Source: Methylococcus sp. EFPC2
GTDB lineage: Bacteria; Pseudomonadota; Gammaproteobacteria; Methylococcales; Methylococcaceae
Assembly (NCBI RefSeq): GCF_016925495.1
Contig: NZ_CP070491.1
Location: forward strand, 682,001 to 746,000
Direction of reading: 5' to 3'
Length of the DNA stretch: 64,000 bases
A program made the translations under genes and the position numbers. The notes under the pieces were generated by a model. That model was not told the DNA's origin and searched no databases. It was given only the letters and a program-made list of their open reading frames with translations. Position 1 is the first letter of the stretch. Each line of letters opens with the position of its first letter. Shown here in pieces: positions 1-9,862 of the stretch.

Positions 1-257
1 TGGCCAAGGTTCACCCCTGGCTGCCCGAGGCGCGCGGCTATCTGGAACGTCAGGACGCCCTGGCGCTGGAAAGACAGCTGATGACCGTGGTGTGGAACTG
101 GCTGAGCCGCACGGCCGAGAGCAACGCATTCGGATACGAAGCCGTGGTCGCTTACGTTTTTCGCTGGGACCTGCTGCGGGCTTGGCTGGCCCGCAGCCCG
201 GCCGCCGCCAAAACGCGGTTTCAAGCCTTAATCAAGGAGGTCACCGATGTATCCTGA
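1..257 (+). CDS. DUF2764 family protein of V-type ATPase operon (partial, C-terminal end)
   Basis: The reading frame is open from base 3 to the TGA at 255-257; the start lies outside the window. The visible 84 residues include a hydrophobic, aromatic-rich stretch (RQLMTVVWNWL, then FGYEAVVAYVFRWDLLRAW) that resembles the C-terminus of DUF2764 proteins. Those are encoded between subunits E and A in bacterial V/A-type ATPase operons of the Chlamydia/Bacteroidetes kind. The frame overlaps the start of the subunit A gene by 11 bases, which indicates translational coupling. The role of DUF2764 in the complex is not known. The assignment rests on position and on weak similarity recalled from the family, so it is moderately certain. 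Confidence 0.6.
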   Translation, partial: AKVHPWLPEARGYLERQDALALERQLMTVVWNWLSRTAESNAFGYEAVVAYVFRWDLLRAWLARSPAAAKTRFQALIKEVTDVS

Positions 258-2100
258 ATCGCAAGCCCCGCGTATCGCCAAAGTCGTAGGGGTGAAGGAA
301 AGCCTGGTGCTCATCGAAGTCGACGAGAGCGCTTCCATCACCAAGAACGAGGTGGGTTTCATCCACCTGCCCGCGGACAGGGCCGAGAACGGCGTGGAGC
401 AACGCCTGAAGGCCGAAGTGCTGCGCATCCGCGGACGCACGGCGGACATGCAGGTGTTCGAGGACACGCGGGGCGTGCGGGTGGGAGACGTGGTGGAATT
501 GTCCGGAGAAATGCTGCCCGTGGTGCTGGGCCCCGGATTGCTGGGCCAGGTCTTCGACGGCCTGCTCAATCCGCTCAACGCCCTGGCCAAAGAATACGGT
601 TTCTTTCTGCCGCGCGGCGCCACCGTGCCCTCCCTGGACCCGGACAAGAAATGGGCTTTTACGCCCGCGGCGGCCATCGGCGCGAAGCTGCCACCGGGCG
701 GCGTGATCGGTTCGGTCCCGGAGGGTCCTTTCGCCCACAAGATCATGGTGCCGTTCAAGGAGCCGGAAGCGGTCGAGCTGACCTGGGTACGCGAGGGCAG
801 CGTGTCGGTGAACGAGGTCGTGGCTCGCTACAAGGACTCGGCCGGTGTCGAGCACGAAGTCACCCTGTCGCAACGCTGGCCGGTACGGCGGCCGATACCG
901 GAAGGCATCGTGCGTCGCCGCTATGGCGAGCGTCTGTATCCGACCGAACCGCTGACCACCTCGACCCGCCTCATCGACACCTTCTTCCCCATCGCCCGCG
1001 GCGGCACCGGCTGCATACCGGGGCCTTTCGGCGCCGGCAAGACCGTGCTGCAAAGCCTCATCGCCCGTTACTCCACAGTGGACATCGTGGTGATCGTGGC
1101 CTGCGGCGAGCGAGCCGGCGAGGTGGTGGAAACCATCACCGAATATCCCAACACCAAGGACCCGCGCACCGGCGGCACGTTGATGGACCGCACCGTCATC
1201 ATCTGCAACACCTCGTCCATGCCGGTCGCCGCCCGCGAGGCGTCGATCTATACGGGGATCACCCTGGGCGAATATTTCCGCCAGATGGGCTATCACGTTC
1301 TGCTGATCGCCGACTCCACCTCCCGCTGGGCGCAGGCCATGCGGGAAACCTCCGGGCGCATGGAGGAGATACCCGGCGAGGAAGCCTTCCCAGCCTATCT
1401 GGATTCGTCCATCAAAAACGTCTACGAACGGGCCGGCGTGTTGCGCTGCCCGGACGGTTCGGTCGGTTCGCTGACCCTGATAGGCACCGTCTCGCCGGCG
1501 GGCGGCAATTTCGAGGAACCCGTCACCCAGTCCACCCTGGGCACCGTCAAGACCTTCCTCGGGCTATCGGCCGACCGCGCCTACCGGCGCTTCTATCCGG
1601 CCATCGATCCCTTGATTTCCTGGTCCCGCTATCTGGATCAGCTCTCCCCCTGGTTCACCAAAGAACTGGGCAGTTTCTGGGTGCGCGACGTCAAGCGCAT
1701 GCAGACCCTGCTGGAGCGGGGCGACGGTATCTACCAGATGATGCAGGTGACCGGCGAGGAAGGCATCACCCTGGAAGACTACGTGGACTGGCAGAAATCC
1801 CTGCTGCTGGACATGGTCTATCTGCAGCAGGACGCGTTCGACGAGGTGGATGCCTGCATGCCCCGAGAGCGGCAGCAGGAAAGTTTCCAGTTGCTCAAAA
1901 ACCTGATAGACGCGGATTATCGTTTCCAGAACAAGGACGAAGCGCGAACCTTCTTCACCCAGATCACCGGGCTTTACAAGAACTGGAATTACAGCCATCC
2001 GGAAAGTGCCGAATTCGTGCGTTATCGCCAGGAAATCGGAAGTCTGGCCGAAAAATACCGCGTCCTTACGGAACATCCGGGCCAGCTTGCCGAGGCATGA
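247..2100 (+). CDS. ntpA: V-type ATP synthase/ATPase catalytic subunit A
   Basis: Catalytic nucleotide-binding subunit of a V/A-type ATPase, which couples ATP turnover to H+ or Na+ movement across the membrane. The protein has 617 residues, slightly longer than the usual 580-600. The P-loop GPFGAGKT is at residues 259-266, the conserved LLIADSTSRWAQAMRE stretch is near 352-367, and the bulge region and C-terminal helical domain are present. The ATG overlaps the upstream DUF2764 stop. Normally subunits B, D, I and K follow A in this operon type. Here a PPK2 gene follows after 43 bases, so the rest of the enzyme must be encoded upstream or elsewhere. Confidence 0.95.
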   Translation: MYPESQAPRIAKVVGVKESLVLIEVDESASITKNEVGFIHLPADRAENGVEQRLKAEVLRIRGRTADMQVFEDTRGVRVGDVVELSGEMLPVVLGPGLLGQVFDGLLNPLNALAKEYGFFLPRGATVPSLDPDKKWAFTPAAAIGAKLPPGGVIGSVPEGPFAHKIMVPFKEPEAVELTWVREGSVSVNEVVARYKDSAGVEHEVTLSQRWPVRRPIPEGIVRRRYGERLYPTEPLTTSTRLIDTFFPIARGGTGCIPGPFGAGKTVLQSLIARYSTVDIVVIVACGERAGEVVETITEYPNTKDPRTGGTLMDRTVIICNTSSMPVAAREASIYTGITLGEYFRQMGYHVLLIADSTSRWAQAMRETSGRMEEIPGEEAFPAYLDSSIKNVYERAGVLRCPDGSVGSLTLIGTVSPAGGNFEEPVTQSTLGTVKTFLGLSADRAYRRFYPAIDPLISWSRYLDQLSPWFTKELGSFWVRDVKRMQTLLERGDGIYQMMQVTGEEGITLEDYVDWQKSLLLDMVYLQQDAFDEVDACMPRERQQESFQLLKNLIDADYRFQNKDEARTFFTQITGLYKNWNYSHPESAEFVRYRQEIGSLAEKYRVLTEHPGQLAEA

Positions 2101-2143
2101 GGGCTCGACCATCCCACCCACCCAACCCGGCGGAAAGAAAAAA

Positions 2144-3040
2144 ATGATCAAGAAAGAGCTCATCAAGAAATTGAGGGTGGAGCCCGGCACCAAGGTTCGG
2201 CTCAAGGACTACGAAACCGGCTGGGCGCAGACTAAAAACCTGAAGGAGGCCGGCAAGGAACAGGTCAAGGAGCGCTCCAAGGAAATTTTGACGGAGAACC
2301 AGGCTCTCCTGGCGGAAGCCCAGCAAGTGCTTTATGCCGACGACCGCTACTCGCTGCTGATTGTCCTCCAGGCGATGGATGCGGCGGGCAAGGACGGCAC
2401 CATCAAGCACGTGATGTCGGGCGTGAATCCGCAGGGCTGCCAGGTGTTCGCCTTCAAGAAGCCCTCGGCCGAGGACCTGGATCACAACTTCCTCTGGCGC
2501 TACATGCGCTGCCTGCCGGAACGCGGACGCATCGGCATATTCAACCGCTCCTATTATGAGGACGTTCTGGTGGTCAAGGTGCATCCGGAATTACTGCAGC
2601 GGCAGTTGCCGGACGGCAAACGGGGCAAGTCCTTCTGGGCGGCGCGCTACGACGATATCAATTCCTTCGAACGGCATCTGGTCCGCAACGGTACGATCAT
2701 CCTCAAATTCTTCCTGCACGTCGCGAAGGACGAGCAGAAAAAACGTTTTCTGGAACGGCTAGACCGGTCCGAGAAGAACTGGAAGTTTTCTGCCGCCGAT
2801 CTGGCCGAGCGCGAGTTTTGGGACGACTACCAGGACGCCTATGAAAACGCGATCACGGCGACCAGCACCGATTGGGCGCCCTGGTACATCATCCCGGCTG
2901 ACGACAAATGGGCGACCCGCACCCTGGTCGCCGACATCGTCACGCGGACCCTGCAAGGCTTGGACCTGGAGTTTCCCGAGGTCACCGACGAGCAGCGTCA
3001 AATACTGGCGGAAGCGCGCCGCAAACTCGAGTCCGAATAA
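2144..3040 (+). CDS. ppk2: PPK2 family polyphosphate:nucleotide phosphotransferase
   Basis: PPK2 enzymes move phosphate between inorganic polyphosphate and nucleoside mono- or diphosphates. The 298-residue protein has the P-loop-kinase Walker A (DAAGKDGT, residues 79-86) and the lid/Walker B part with FNRSYYEDV near 133-141, both typical of one-domain PPK2 proteins. The ATG at 2144 was chosen over an in-frame ATG at 2006 because the longer version would lie inside the ATPase gene; the purine-rich run GGAAAGAAAAAA just before it serves as ribosome binding site. Whether AMP, ADP or GDP is preferred cannot be read from the sequence. The spacing from the V-ATPase gene (43 bases) and to the next gene (2 bases) suggests co-transcription. 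Confidence 0.93.
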   Translation: MIKKELIKKLRVEPGTKVRLKDYETGWAQTKNLKEAGKEQVKERSKEILTENQALLAEAQQVLYADDRYSLLIVLQAMDAAGKDGTIKHVMSGVNPQGCQVFAFKKPSAEDLDHNFLWRYMRCLPERGRIGIFNRSYYEDVLVVKVHPELLQRQLPDGKRGKSFWAARYDDINSFERHLVRNGTIILKFFLHVAKDEQKKRFLERLDRSEKNWKFSAADLAEREFWDDYQDAYENAITATSTDWAPWYIIPADDKWATRTLVADIVTRTLQGLDLEFPEVTDEQRQILAEARRKLESE

Positions 3041-3042
3041 GC

Positions 3043-4185
3043 ATGAGCTCCGTGCGCCAGGCCACCTCCTCCGTACGCTTCAACGATACGGGTGGGCCAT
3101 GCCTCGTCCTCAAGGGAGACTGGCTGCTGGACGCGGCGATACCGGCTGCCGACGACGTTGTCGCACAACTGCCGCCGGCGGCTTCCCCAGCAGGTCCCGT
3201 CACCGTGGACGGCAGCGAACTCGGCCGTTGGGACAGCGCCTTGATGACTTATCTGATTGGCCTGATCGACGCCTGCCGTGAACGAGGCCTGCAAGTGGAC
3301 ACCGGTTCTCTGCCGGAAGGCGTCAGAGGCCTGCTCGACTTGGTCTATGCCGTACCAGAACGCAGCGGCGCGCGCCGTGACAGCGTCAAGACACCCTGGC
3401 TGGCACTATGGGGTGAAGCCGGGATCGTCGTCTGGAAAGATTTCCAGGCACTGGTGGAATTCCTGGGCGACTCGGCCCTTGCCACCGTCGCGCTGATCCG
3501 CGGGCGGGCCCGCTTCCGTGTCCTGGATTTATGGCTGAACATCCAGGATTGCGGGCCGTCCGCCTTGCCCATCGTCACGCTCATCAGCCTGCTGGTCGGA
3601 CTCATCCTGGCTTTCGTGGGCGCCGTGCAGCTGGCCTTGTTCGGCGCGCAGATCTACATCGCCGATCTGGTCGGCCTAGGCATGACCCGGGAAATGGGCG
3701 CGCTGATGACGGCCATCATCATGTCGGGACGCACCGGCGCCGCCTATGCCGCCCAACTCGGCACCATGAACGTCAACAGCGAAATCGCGGCCCTCAGGGT
3801 GATGGGCATCGCGCCGATGGAATTCCTGGTGCTGCCGCGCATGCTGGCGCTGATTTTCATCATGCCTTTTCTGGGACTGTATGCCGACCTGATGGGCATC
3901 ATCGGAGGTGGCCTGGTGAGCGTGAGTTTTTTCGATGTATCCCTGGTGCAATACCTCGACCGCACCAAGGATGCCGTGCATCTATACGACTTCCTGACCG
4001 GCACCTTCAAGTGCGCGGTGTTCGGCGTCCTCATCGCCATCGCCGGTTGCCTGCGCGGCATACAGTGCGGACGCAGTTCGTCGGCGGTAGGCGATGCGGC
4101 CACTTCGGCGGTGGTGACCGGGATCGTGTTCATCGTGGTGGCCGACTCGATCATCACCCTGATCTGCAACCGGCTGGGAATTTGA
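3043..4185 (+). CDS. MlaE-family ABC transporter permease with N-terminal STAS-like domain
   Basis: Inner-membrane permease of an Mla/Mce-type lipid transporter. Residues 1-100 look like a STAS (MlaB-like) domain, with a patch around SELGRWDSALMTYLIGLID. They are followed by the MlaE core: several membrane helices from about residue 165 and the conserved GMTREMGALMTAIIMSGRTGAAYAAQLG segment typical of MlaE. In E. coli the STAS protein MlaB is a separate polypeptide; here the two are fused, as in many other proteobacteria. The start is 2 bases after the PPK2 stop. It heads a four-gene unit with ATPase, MCE protein and PqiC-like lipoprotein. Substrate is inferred to be phospholipid. Confidence 0.92.
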   Translation: MSSVRQATSSVRFNDTGGPCLVLKGDWLLDAAIPAADDVVAQLPPAASPAGPVTVDGSELGRWDSALMTYLIGLIDACRERGLQVDTGSLPEGVRGLLDLVYAVPERSGARRDSVKTPWLALWGEAGIVVWKDFQALVEFLGDSALATVALIRGRARFRVLDLWLNIQDCGPSALPIVTLISLLVGLILAFVGAVQLALFGAQIYIADLVGLGMTREMGALMTAIIMSGRTGAAYAAQLGTMNVNSEIAALRVMGIAPMEFLVLPRMLALIFIMPFLGLYADLMGIIGGGLVSVSFFDVSLVQYLDRTKDAVHLYDFLTGTFKCAVFGVLIAIAGCLRGIQCGRSSSAVGDAATSAVVTGIVFIVVADSIITLICNRLGI

Positions 4186-4188
4186 ACG

Positions 4189-4956
4189 ATGAATGAAGTG
4201 GTCATCACGGTGGAAAACCTTACCATGGCCTACGGCGACTTCCTGATCCAGCGCGATCTCAACTTCACCGTGAACCGGGGCGACATCTTCGTCATCATGG
4301 GAGGAAGCGGCTGCGGCAAGAGCACGCTGCTGATGCACCTCATCGGCTTGCAACGGCCTGCCAAGGGTGCCGTGTGGTTCGGCAAGCAAAATCTTTGGGA
4401 GTTGGAGGGACTGGAGCGGGAGCGCTTGATGCGCCGTATCGGCGTTCTCTTTCAGAGCGGCGCCTTGTTCAGTTCTCTGACTCTGGCCGAGAACATCGCG
4501 CTCCCGCTGGGCGAATTCACCGACCTAAGCCCTACGCAAATCCGCAAGGTCGTTTCCTACAAGCTGGCTCTGGTGGGACTGGCCGGTTTCGAAGAGTTTT
4601 ACCCGTCCGAAATTTCCGGCGGCATGCAGAAGCGGGCCGGCTTGGCCCGGGCCATGGCCCTGGACCCGGAGATCCTGTTCTTCGACGAGCCTTCGGCCGG
4701 ATTGGACCCGGTCAGCGCAAAATTGCTGGACGACCTGATACTCGGCCTCTGCCGCAGCCTCGGCACGACCATCGTGGTGGTCACGCACGAACTGGCCAGC
4801 ATCTTCGCCATCGGCACCAATTCCGTATTTCTGGATCCGGAGAGCAAGACCATGATCGCCACCGGTTCGCCGCGGGCGTTGCTCGAAGAGTCTGTGGATC
4901 CGAAAGTCATCCGGTTCCTGACCCGAGACCGAAGCGATGTTCACCCCGAACATTAG
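4189..4956 (+). CDS. MlaF-like ABC transporter ATP-binding protein
   Basis: Cytoplasmic ATPase that powers the lipid transporter encoded around it. It has 255 residues with complete motifs: Walker A GGSGCGKST at 38-46, Q-loop glutamine near 89 (VLFQSGALFSSLT, the form typical of MlaF), signature SGGMQ at 143-147, Walker B ILFFDE at 162-167 with SAGLDP, and an H-loop histidine in VVVTHELAS. The ATG is 3 bases after the permease stop, and the MCE gene follows after 18 bases, so the products almost certainly form one complex. Confidence 0.95.
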   Translation: MNEVVITVENLTMAYGDFLIQRDLNFTVNRGDIFVIMGGSGCGKSTLLMHLIGLQRPAKGAVWFGKQNLWELEGLERERLMRRIGVLFQSGALFSSLTLAENIALPLGEFTDLSPTQIRKVVSYKLALVGLAGFEEFYPSEISGGMQKRAGLARAMALDPEILFFDEPSAGLDPVSAKLLDDLILGLCRSLGTTIVVVTHELASIFAIGTNSVFLDPESKTMIATGSPRALLEESVDPKVIRFLTRDRSDVHPEH

Positions 4957-4974
4957 AAGAAGGAGCACTCTTCC

Positions 4975-5973
4975 ATGAGCAAGCCCGTCAACTCCACGGC
5001 CATCGGAGCCTTCCTGCTGGGCGGCCTGCTGCTGCTCATAGCGGGCTTGCTCGTTTTCGGCGGTGGCGAGCTCTTTAAGGAACGCCGGGAGTTTTTGATC
5101 TATTTCGATTCTTCGCTCAACGGCCTCAACGTGGGTGCACCGGTCAAGATGCAAGGGGTGCAGGTCGGCACGGTGAAGGACATCGTCCTGCAGATGGATG
5201 AAGCCAATAAACGGGTACTCAAGCCCGTGGTCATCGAGTTTGAGCCCGCGGCCTTTATCGACTTGCAGGGTCAGCCCATTCAAGGCGCCCGCACCGAAGA
5301 GACGCAGCGCAGGAACGTGCAAAAACTTATCGACGCCGGCTTTCGGGCCCGTCTGGAAATGCAGAGCCTGCTCACCGGTCTGCTGTACGTGGACCTCGAC
5401 TTTTATCCGGACAAACCGGCACGGCTGGTTGGCATCGATTACCACGGCCTCCGGGAATTGCCCAGCATTCCGACCACCACCGACGAGTTGAAAAACGCCG
5501 CGGAAGAGGTGGTCAACCAGATCCGCAAGCTTCCCCTGGAAGAAATGGTCAAAGACCTTTCGGCCACGCTCAAGGAAATCCGCGACATCGTCAAATCGGA
5601 CGAAACCTTGCGTTCGCGCAAGGCGCTGACGAATACGCTGGAAGAAACGGAAAAATTGATCGTGTCCTTCAACCGGCAAGCCGGACCCTTGCTGAAAGAA
5701 ACCCACGACACCGTCAAGGAAACGCGCATACTGATGCAGGACTTTCGCACGGAGGTTCGCCCCGTCCTGACCGCCGCCGAGCGGGCCATGCTCAAGGCCA
5801 CCGCCGTCCTGGAGGACAGCCGGGGCGCCATCACCGCGGTGGAATCGGCGGCAGGGCCCGACGCACCGCTGCACCAGGCACTGATCGAGTTGCGCGATGC
5901 CGCCCGCTCGATCCGCGACCTGACCGATTACCTGGAGCGCCATCCGGATTCGCTGCTCTATGGCAAGCCCTGA
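4975..5973 (+). CDS. MCE (MlaD-like) substrate-binding protein
   Basis: Periplasmic, membrane-anchored substrate-binding subunit of the Mla-type transporter. One N-terminal membrane helix (about residues 12-31, LLLLIAGLLVF) is followed by a single MCE domain (about 38-135) containing the usual SLNGLNVGAPVKMQGVQVG motif, and then by a long helical tail rich in charged residues (about 160-320) that resembles the coiled-coil needles of larger MCE proteins. At 332 residues it is longer than E. coli MlaD (183) and closer to MCE proteins of Pqi/Yeb-like systems. An AGAAGGAGCA ribosome binding site precedes the start. Confidence 0.92.
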   Translation: MSKPVNSTAIGAFLLGGLLLLIAGLLVFGGGELFKERREFLIYFDSSLNGLNVGAPVKMQGVQVGTVKDIVLQMDEANKRVLKPVVIEFEPAAFIDLQGQPIQGARTEETQRRNVQKLIDAGFRARLEMQSLLTGLLYVDLDFYPDKPARLVGIDYHGLRELPSIPTTTDELKNAAEEVVNQIRKLPLEEMVKDLSATLKEIRDIVKSDETLRSRKALTNTLEETEKLIVSFNRQAGPLLKETHDTVKETRILMQDFRTEVRPVLTAAERAMLKATAVLEDSRGAITAVESAAGPDAPLHQALIELRDAARSIRDLTDYLERHPDSLLYGKP

Positions 5974-5991
5974 ATCAGGACACCCAAAAAG

Positions 5992-6603
5992 ATGAACATA
6001 CGACGCCTATTCCTGTTCACCCTGCTGATGGCACTTGGCGGCTGTTTTCGCAACAGCGCCCCCATCCATTTCTACCTGCTGGAGCCTGTCGCAGCTACGC
6101 AGACCGTATCCGCAATTTCGGCGGGAGTCGAAGCGCCGGTCGTCGGCCTTAGGCAGGTGCGCATTCCCGCCTACCTGGATCGTCCACAGATCGTGACGGC
6201 GCTCTCCAACCAGGAATACAAGCTTGCGGAGGACCAGCGCTGGGCGGAGCGGCTGGACGACACGGTCACGCGCGTGCTGGCGGAGAATCTGTCCAACCTC
6301 GCTCCCACGGAGCGGATCGTGATTCATCCCTGGCCCGCCCAGCAAAGGGTGGACGCCCAGGTCGGCGTGACCATACAGGAGTTTCACGCGGATGCGGCGG
6401 GGCAGGTGCGCTTGAGCGCGCTGTGGACGCTCACGGCAGCCGACGGGGGGCCGGCCCAGCGGAAATTTTCCTGCCGCCAACCGGCTTCGACCACCGACTA
6501 CGCCCGTATCGCCGCGGCGCAAAGCGCCTGCCTGGGCGAGCTGAGCCGGGCGATTGCCGAAGCCGTCCGGGCGCTCCCCGATGTCGCGCCTGCCACCCGG
6601 TGA
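5992..6603 (+). CDS. PqiC-like ABC-type transport auxiliary lipoprotein
   Basis: Outer-membrane-type lipoprotein of the PqiC/YmbA family. The signal peptide ends in LMALGGC with the lipidated cysteine at residue 18. The mature part begins with the family's IHFYLLEP motif and includes VGLRQVRIPAYLDRPQIVT, typical of these proteins. PqiC is thought to receive or anchor the MCE tube at the outer membrane. Length is 203 residues, normal for the family. It is the last gene of the permease-ATPase-MCE unit, 18 bases after the MCE stop. Confidence 0.88.
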   Translation: MNIRRLFLFTLLMALGGCFRNSAPIHFYLLEPVAATQTVSAISAGVEAPVVGLRQVRIPAYLDRPQIVTALSNQEYKLAEDQRWAERLDDTVTRVLAENLSNLAPTERIVIHPWPAQQRVDAQVGVTIQEFHADAAGQVRLSALWTLTAADGGPAQRKFSCRQPASTTDYARIAAAQSACLGELSRAIAEAVRALPDVAPATR

Positions 6604-6647
6604 GGGCATGCCGCGGGGGCGCGGGTCCGTGACATGATGGCCAAGGT

Positions 6648-7334
6648 ATGAAGCCCGAGGCGGCGAATCGGCAAAGCTCCCCGGCCCGCGCCGGCGGCAA
6701 TTTCCTGTACCTTTTCGCCGGCTTGCTGATGACCCTGCTGGTGCTTCCGCTCACGAATGGCATGGCCTACCTGGGGCGATACGCGTTTACCCTGCTATTC
6801 AGCGTGTTCATGCTGGTCGGGGTGTGGAGCCTGTCCGCCTCGCGCCGGGTTTTCCGCTTAGGGATAGCGCTGGTGTTGGCAGTTGGCGTCATCACCGGCA
6901 CCGGTCTATTCTCGGGCGCCCACTATCTGGAGCCGGTTGGGCTCCTGCTGATGCTGATATTCGCGATCCTGAGTTGCCTGATCGCCGCGCGCAACGTGTT
7001 CATCTGGCACCGGGCCGATTTCAACTCGCTGGTCGGAGCCTTCTGCGTCTATCTGCTGATGGGCTTGATCTGGGCCGTGTTATTCAGGCTGTTGCACCTG
7101 TACGGCTGGGCATCGTTTTCAGGCAACATTACCGAGGAGGAACGGCAACTGTTTCCCGATCTGGTGTATTTCAGCTTCGTCACCCTGGCCAGCCTCGGTT
7201 ACGGCGACATTGCGCCGGTTGGCGCGGTGGCGCGCACATTCGCTTATCTGGAGGCTGTGATCGGCCAGCTTTATCTCGCCGTCATGGTCGCCAGCCTGGT
7301 GGGGGCATTCATTTCACACCGAAGCCGGGAATGA
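6648..7334 (+). CDS. Two-pore-helix type potassium channel family protein
   Basis: Membrane protein of 228 residues with about six hydrophobic segments. The C-terminal pair flanks a pore loop carrying the selectivity filter [14 protein letters not shown] (SLGYGD at residues 182-187), the signature of K+ channels. The upstream four segments may form a non-voltage-sensing domain: none carries the regular arginines of a voltage sensor. No cytoplasmic RCK/TrkA-N domain follows, so gating is unknown. An AAGG precedes the ATG. The gene stands alone between the Mla-like operon and the phosphoketolase gene. Confidence 0.85.
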   Translation: MKPEAANRQSSPARAGGNFLYLFAGLLMTLLVLPLTNGMAYLGRYAFTLLFSVFMLVGVWSLSASRRVFRLGIALVLAVGVITGTGLFSGAHYLEPVGLLLMLIFAILSCLIAARNVFIWHRADFNSLVGAFCVYLLMGLIWAVLFRLLHLYGWASFSGNITEEERQLFPDLVYFSFVTLASLGYGDIAPVGAVARTFAYLEAVIGQLYLAVMVASLVGAFISHRSRE

Positions 7335-7407
7335 AGACCGGCCTCCAGAGTGTCCGATCGCTTATTCTCCCGCCGTCAATCCGTCAACCCATATGAGGAA
7401 TCAAGCC

Positions 7408-9789
7408 ATGACCACTGCGACCCAGACCGATACCCCGCTAAATGCCGATGAGTTGCGTACGCTGAATGCCTACTGGCGCGCCTGCAACTATCTGGCCGCC
7501 GGCATGATCTACCTCCAGGACAACCCCCTGTTGCGGGAACCGCTCAAGGCGGAGCATGTCAAGAACCGATTGCTCGGCCACTGGGGGGCCAGCCCCGGGC
7601 TTTCCTTCATGTACGCGCACCTGAATCGCCTGATCAAGGCGCACGATCTCGATGCCATCTTCCTGGCCGGGCCAGGCCATGGGGCGCCCGGCGTATTGGC
7701 GCCGGTCTATCTGGAAGGCACTTATTCCGAAATCTACCCGGACAAGAGCGAGGACGAGGAAGGGCTGCGCGGTTTCTTCAAGCAGTTCTCCTTCCCCGGC
7801 GGCATCGGCAGCCATTGCACGCCGGAGACACCCGGATCGATCCACGAAGGCGGCGAGCTGGGTTACTCCATCTCCCACGCCTTCGGCGCGGCCTTCGACA
7901 ATCCGGATCTGCTGGTGGCGGTCGCCGTGGGCGACGGCGAATCGGAAACCGGACCTCTGGCCACCGCCTGGCATTCCAACAAATTTCTGAATCCCATCCG
8001 CGATGGCGCGGTGCTGCCGATCCTGCATCTCAACGGCTACAAGATCAACAATCCCACCCTGCTCTCGCGCATCTCGCACGAGGAATTGGAATACCTGTTC
8101 AAGGGCTATGGCTGGACGCCTTATTTCGTCGAGGGCTCGGAACCTTTGGAAATGCACCAGAAGATGGCCGCGACCCTGGACCAATGCCTGGGGGAGATCC
8201 GCGCCATACAGGCCGAAGCCCGCGCCAGCGGCAAGGCCGCGCGCGCGCGCTGGCCCATGATCGTGTTGCGCAGCCCCAAGGGCTGGACCGGTCCGAACGA
8301 GGTGGACGGCCACAAGGTTGAAGGATACTGGCGCGCCCATCAGGTGCCGCTGGCCGGCATACACGAGAATCCGGCGCATTTGAAGCAGTTGGAAGACTGG
8401 CTGCGCAGCTACAAGCCGGAAGAACTGTTCGATGCCAACGGCCGTCTCGTGCCCGAACTCAAGGCGCTCGCTCCGCAGGGCGCCAAACGCATGAGCGCCA
8501 GCCCGCATGCCAACGGCGGCTTGCTGCGCCGCGACCTGCGCATGCCGGACTTCCGCGACTACGCCCAGCCGGTCGCCGTGCCGGCGCAGATCAGCGCTTT
8601 TAATACCAAGCCGCTGGGGGCTTTGCTGCGCGACGTGATGGTCAAAAACTTCGACAATTTCCGCGTGTTCGGTCCGGACGAAAACAGCTCCAACAAGCTC
8701 GACGCGGTCTATGAGGTCAGCAAGAAACTCTGGCTCGCCGATTACCTCCCCGAGGATGCCGACGGCGGCGAACTGTCGCCGGATGGCCGCGTGCTGGAAA
8801 TGCTGTCCGAGCATACGCTGGAAGGCTGGTTCGAAGGTTATGTGTTGAGCGGCCGGCATGGCTTCTTCGCCACCTACGAAGCCTTCGTGCATGTCATCGA
8901 CTCGATGTACAACCAGCACGCGAAGTGGCTGTCGATCTGCAACGAGATACCCTGGCGCGCGCCGGTGTCTTCCATCAATCTGCTGATCACCTCCACCGTC
9001 TGGCGTCAGGACCACAACGGCTTCACCCATCAGGATCCCGGTTTCCTCGACGTGGTGGTCAACAAGAATCCGGAAGTGACCCGCATCTACCTGCCGCCGG
9101 ACGTCAACTGCCTCCTTTCCACCGCGGACCATTGCCTGCGCAGCCGCAACAACATCAACGTCATCGTCTGCGACAAACAAACGCACCTGCAGTATTTGGA
9201 CATGGATGCCGCCATCAAGCACTGCACCAAGGGACTGGGGATTTGGGAATGGGCCAGCAACGACCAGGGGGCAGAGCCCGACGTGGTCATGGTCGGTTGC
9301 GGCGACATCCCCACCAAGGAAGCGCTGGCCGCCACCGCCCTGCTGCGCGAATATTTCCCCGACCTGAAAATACGCTTCATCAACGTCGTGGACTTGTTCA
9401 GGCTGCAACCCCACAGCGAGCATCCGCATGGCTTGAGCCACCAGGATTTCAACAGCCTGTTCACCTTGGACAAGCCCATCATCTTCAATTTCCACGGCTA
9501 TCCCTGGCTGATCCACCGCCTGGCCTACCGGCGCGCCAATCACAAGAACCTGCACGTACGTGGCTACAAGGAAAAGGGCAACATCAACACGCCGCTGGAA
9601 CTGGCGATCAACAACGAGATCGACCGCTTCAGCCTGGCGATCGACGTTATCAACCGCGTGCCGCGCCTGCAGGTGGCCGGTGCGCACGTAAAGGAAAAGC
9701 TGCGTGAAACCCAGATAGAGTGCCGTCACTATGCCTACAAGCACGGAACCGACAAGCCGGATGTCGACAACTGGAAATGGCCATATTGA
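7408..9789 (+). CDS. xfp: Xylulose-5-phosphate/fructose-6-phosphate phosphoketolase
   Basis: Thiamine-diphosphate enzyme that splits xylulose 5-phosphate (or fructose 6-phosphate) with phosphate to give acetyl phosphate plus glyceraldehyde 3-phosphate (or erythrose 4-phosphate). The 793-residue length is normal. The ThDP-binding motif [19 protein letters not shown] starts at residue 175; [19 protein letters not shown] near 56-74 and GPGHGAPG at 88-95 are family signatures. The ATG at 7408 is preferred to that at 7393 because a GAGGAA ribosome binding site lies 8 bases before it. AckA (29840) and Pta (35279) in the same window can use the acetyl phosphate. Confidence 0.97.
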   Translation: MTTATQTDTPLNADELRTLNAYWRACNYLAAGMIYLQDNPLLREPLKAEHVKNRLLGHWGASPGLSFMYAHLNRLIKAHDLDAIFLAGPGHGAPGVLAPVYLEGTYSEIYPDKSEDEEGLRGFFKQFSFPGGIGSHCTPETPGSIHEGGELGYSISHAFGAAFDNPDLLVAVAVGDGESETGPLATAWHSNKFLNPIRDGAVLPILHLNGYKINNPTLLSRISHEELEYLFKGYGWTPYFVEGSEPLEMHQKMAATLDQCLGEIRAIQAEARASGKAARARWPMIVLRSPKGWTGPNEVDGHKVEGYWRAHQVPLAGIHENPAHLKQLEDWLRSYKPEELFDANGRLVPELKALAPQGAKRMSASPHANGGLLRRDLRMPDFRDYAQPVAVPAQISAFNTKPLGALLRDVMVKNFDNFRVFGPDENSSNKLDAVYEVSKKLWLADYLPEDADGGELSPDGRVLEMLSEHTLEGWFEGYVLSGRHGFFATYEAFVHVIDSMYNQHAKWLSICNEIPWRAPVSSINLLITSTVWRQDHNGFTHQDPGFLDVVVNKNPEVTRIYLPPDVNCLLSTADHCLRSRNNINVIVCDKQTHLQYLDMDAAIKHCTKGLGIWEWASNDQGAEPDVVMVGCGDIPTKEALAATALLREYFPDLKIRFINVVDLFRLQPHSEHPHGLSHQDFNSLFTLDKPIIFNFHGYPWLIHRLAYRRANHKNLHVRGYKEKGNINTPLELAINNEIDRFSLAIDVINRVPRLQVAGAHVKEKLRETQIECRHYAYKHGTDKPDVDNWKWPY

Positions 9790-9862
9790 CGGCCATTAGG
9801 GCCGAAGGGGAAGGGGCCGGACGCGACCGGCCTCCGCTATGCCGTGACACTGTCCAGGAACG

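Noticed and set aside
2006-2143. Longer N-terminus for PPK2
   Set aside because: The extension overlaps the end of the ATPase gene and encodes no PPK2-like sequence; ATG 2144 has a purine-rich ribosome binding site.
7438-9744. 768-codon minus-strand frame opposite phosphoketolase
   Set aside because: Shadow of xfp; the plus-strand product is a full-length, recognisable enzyme.
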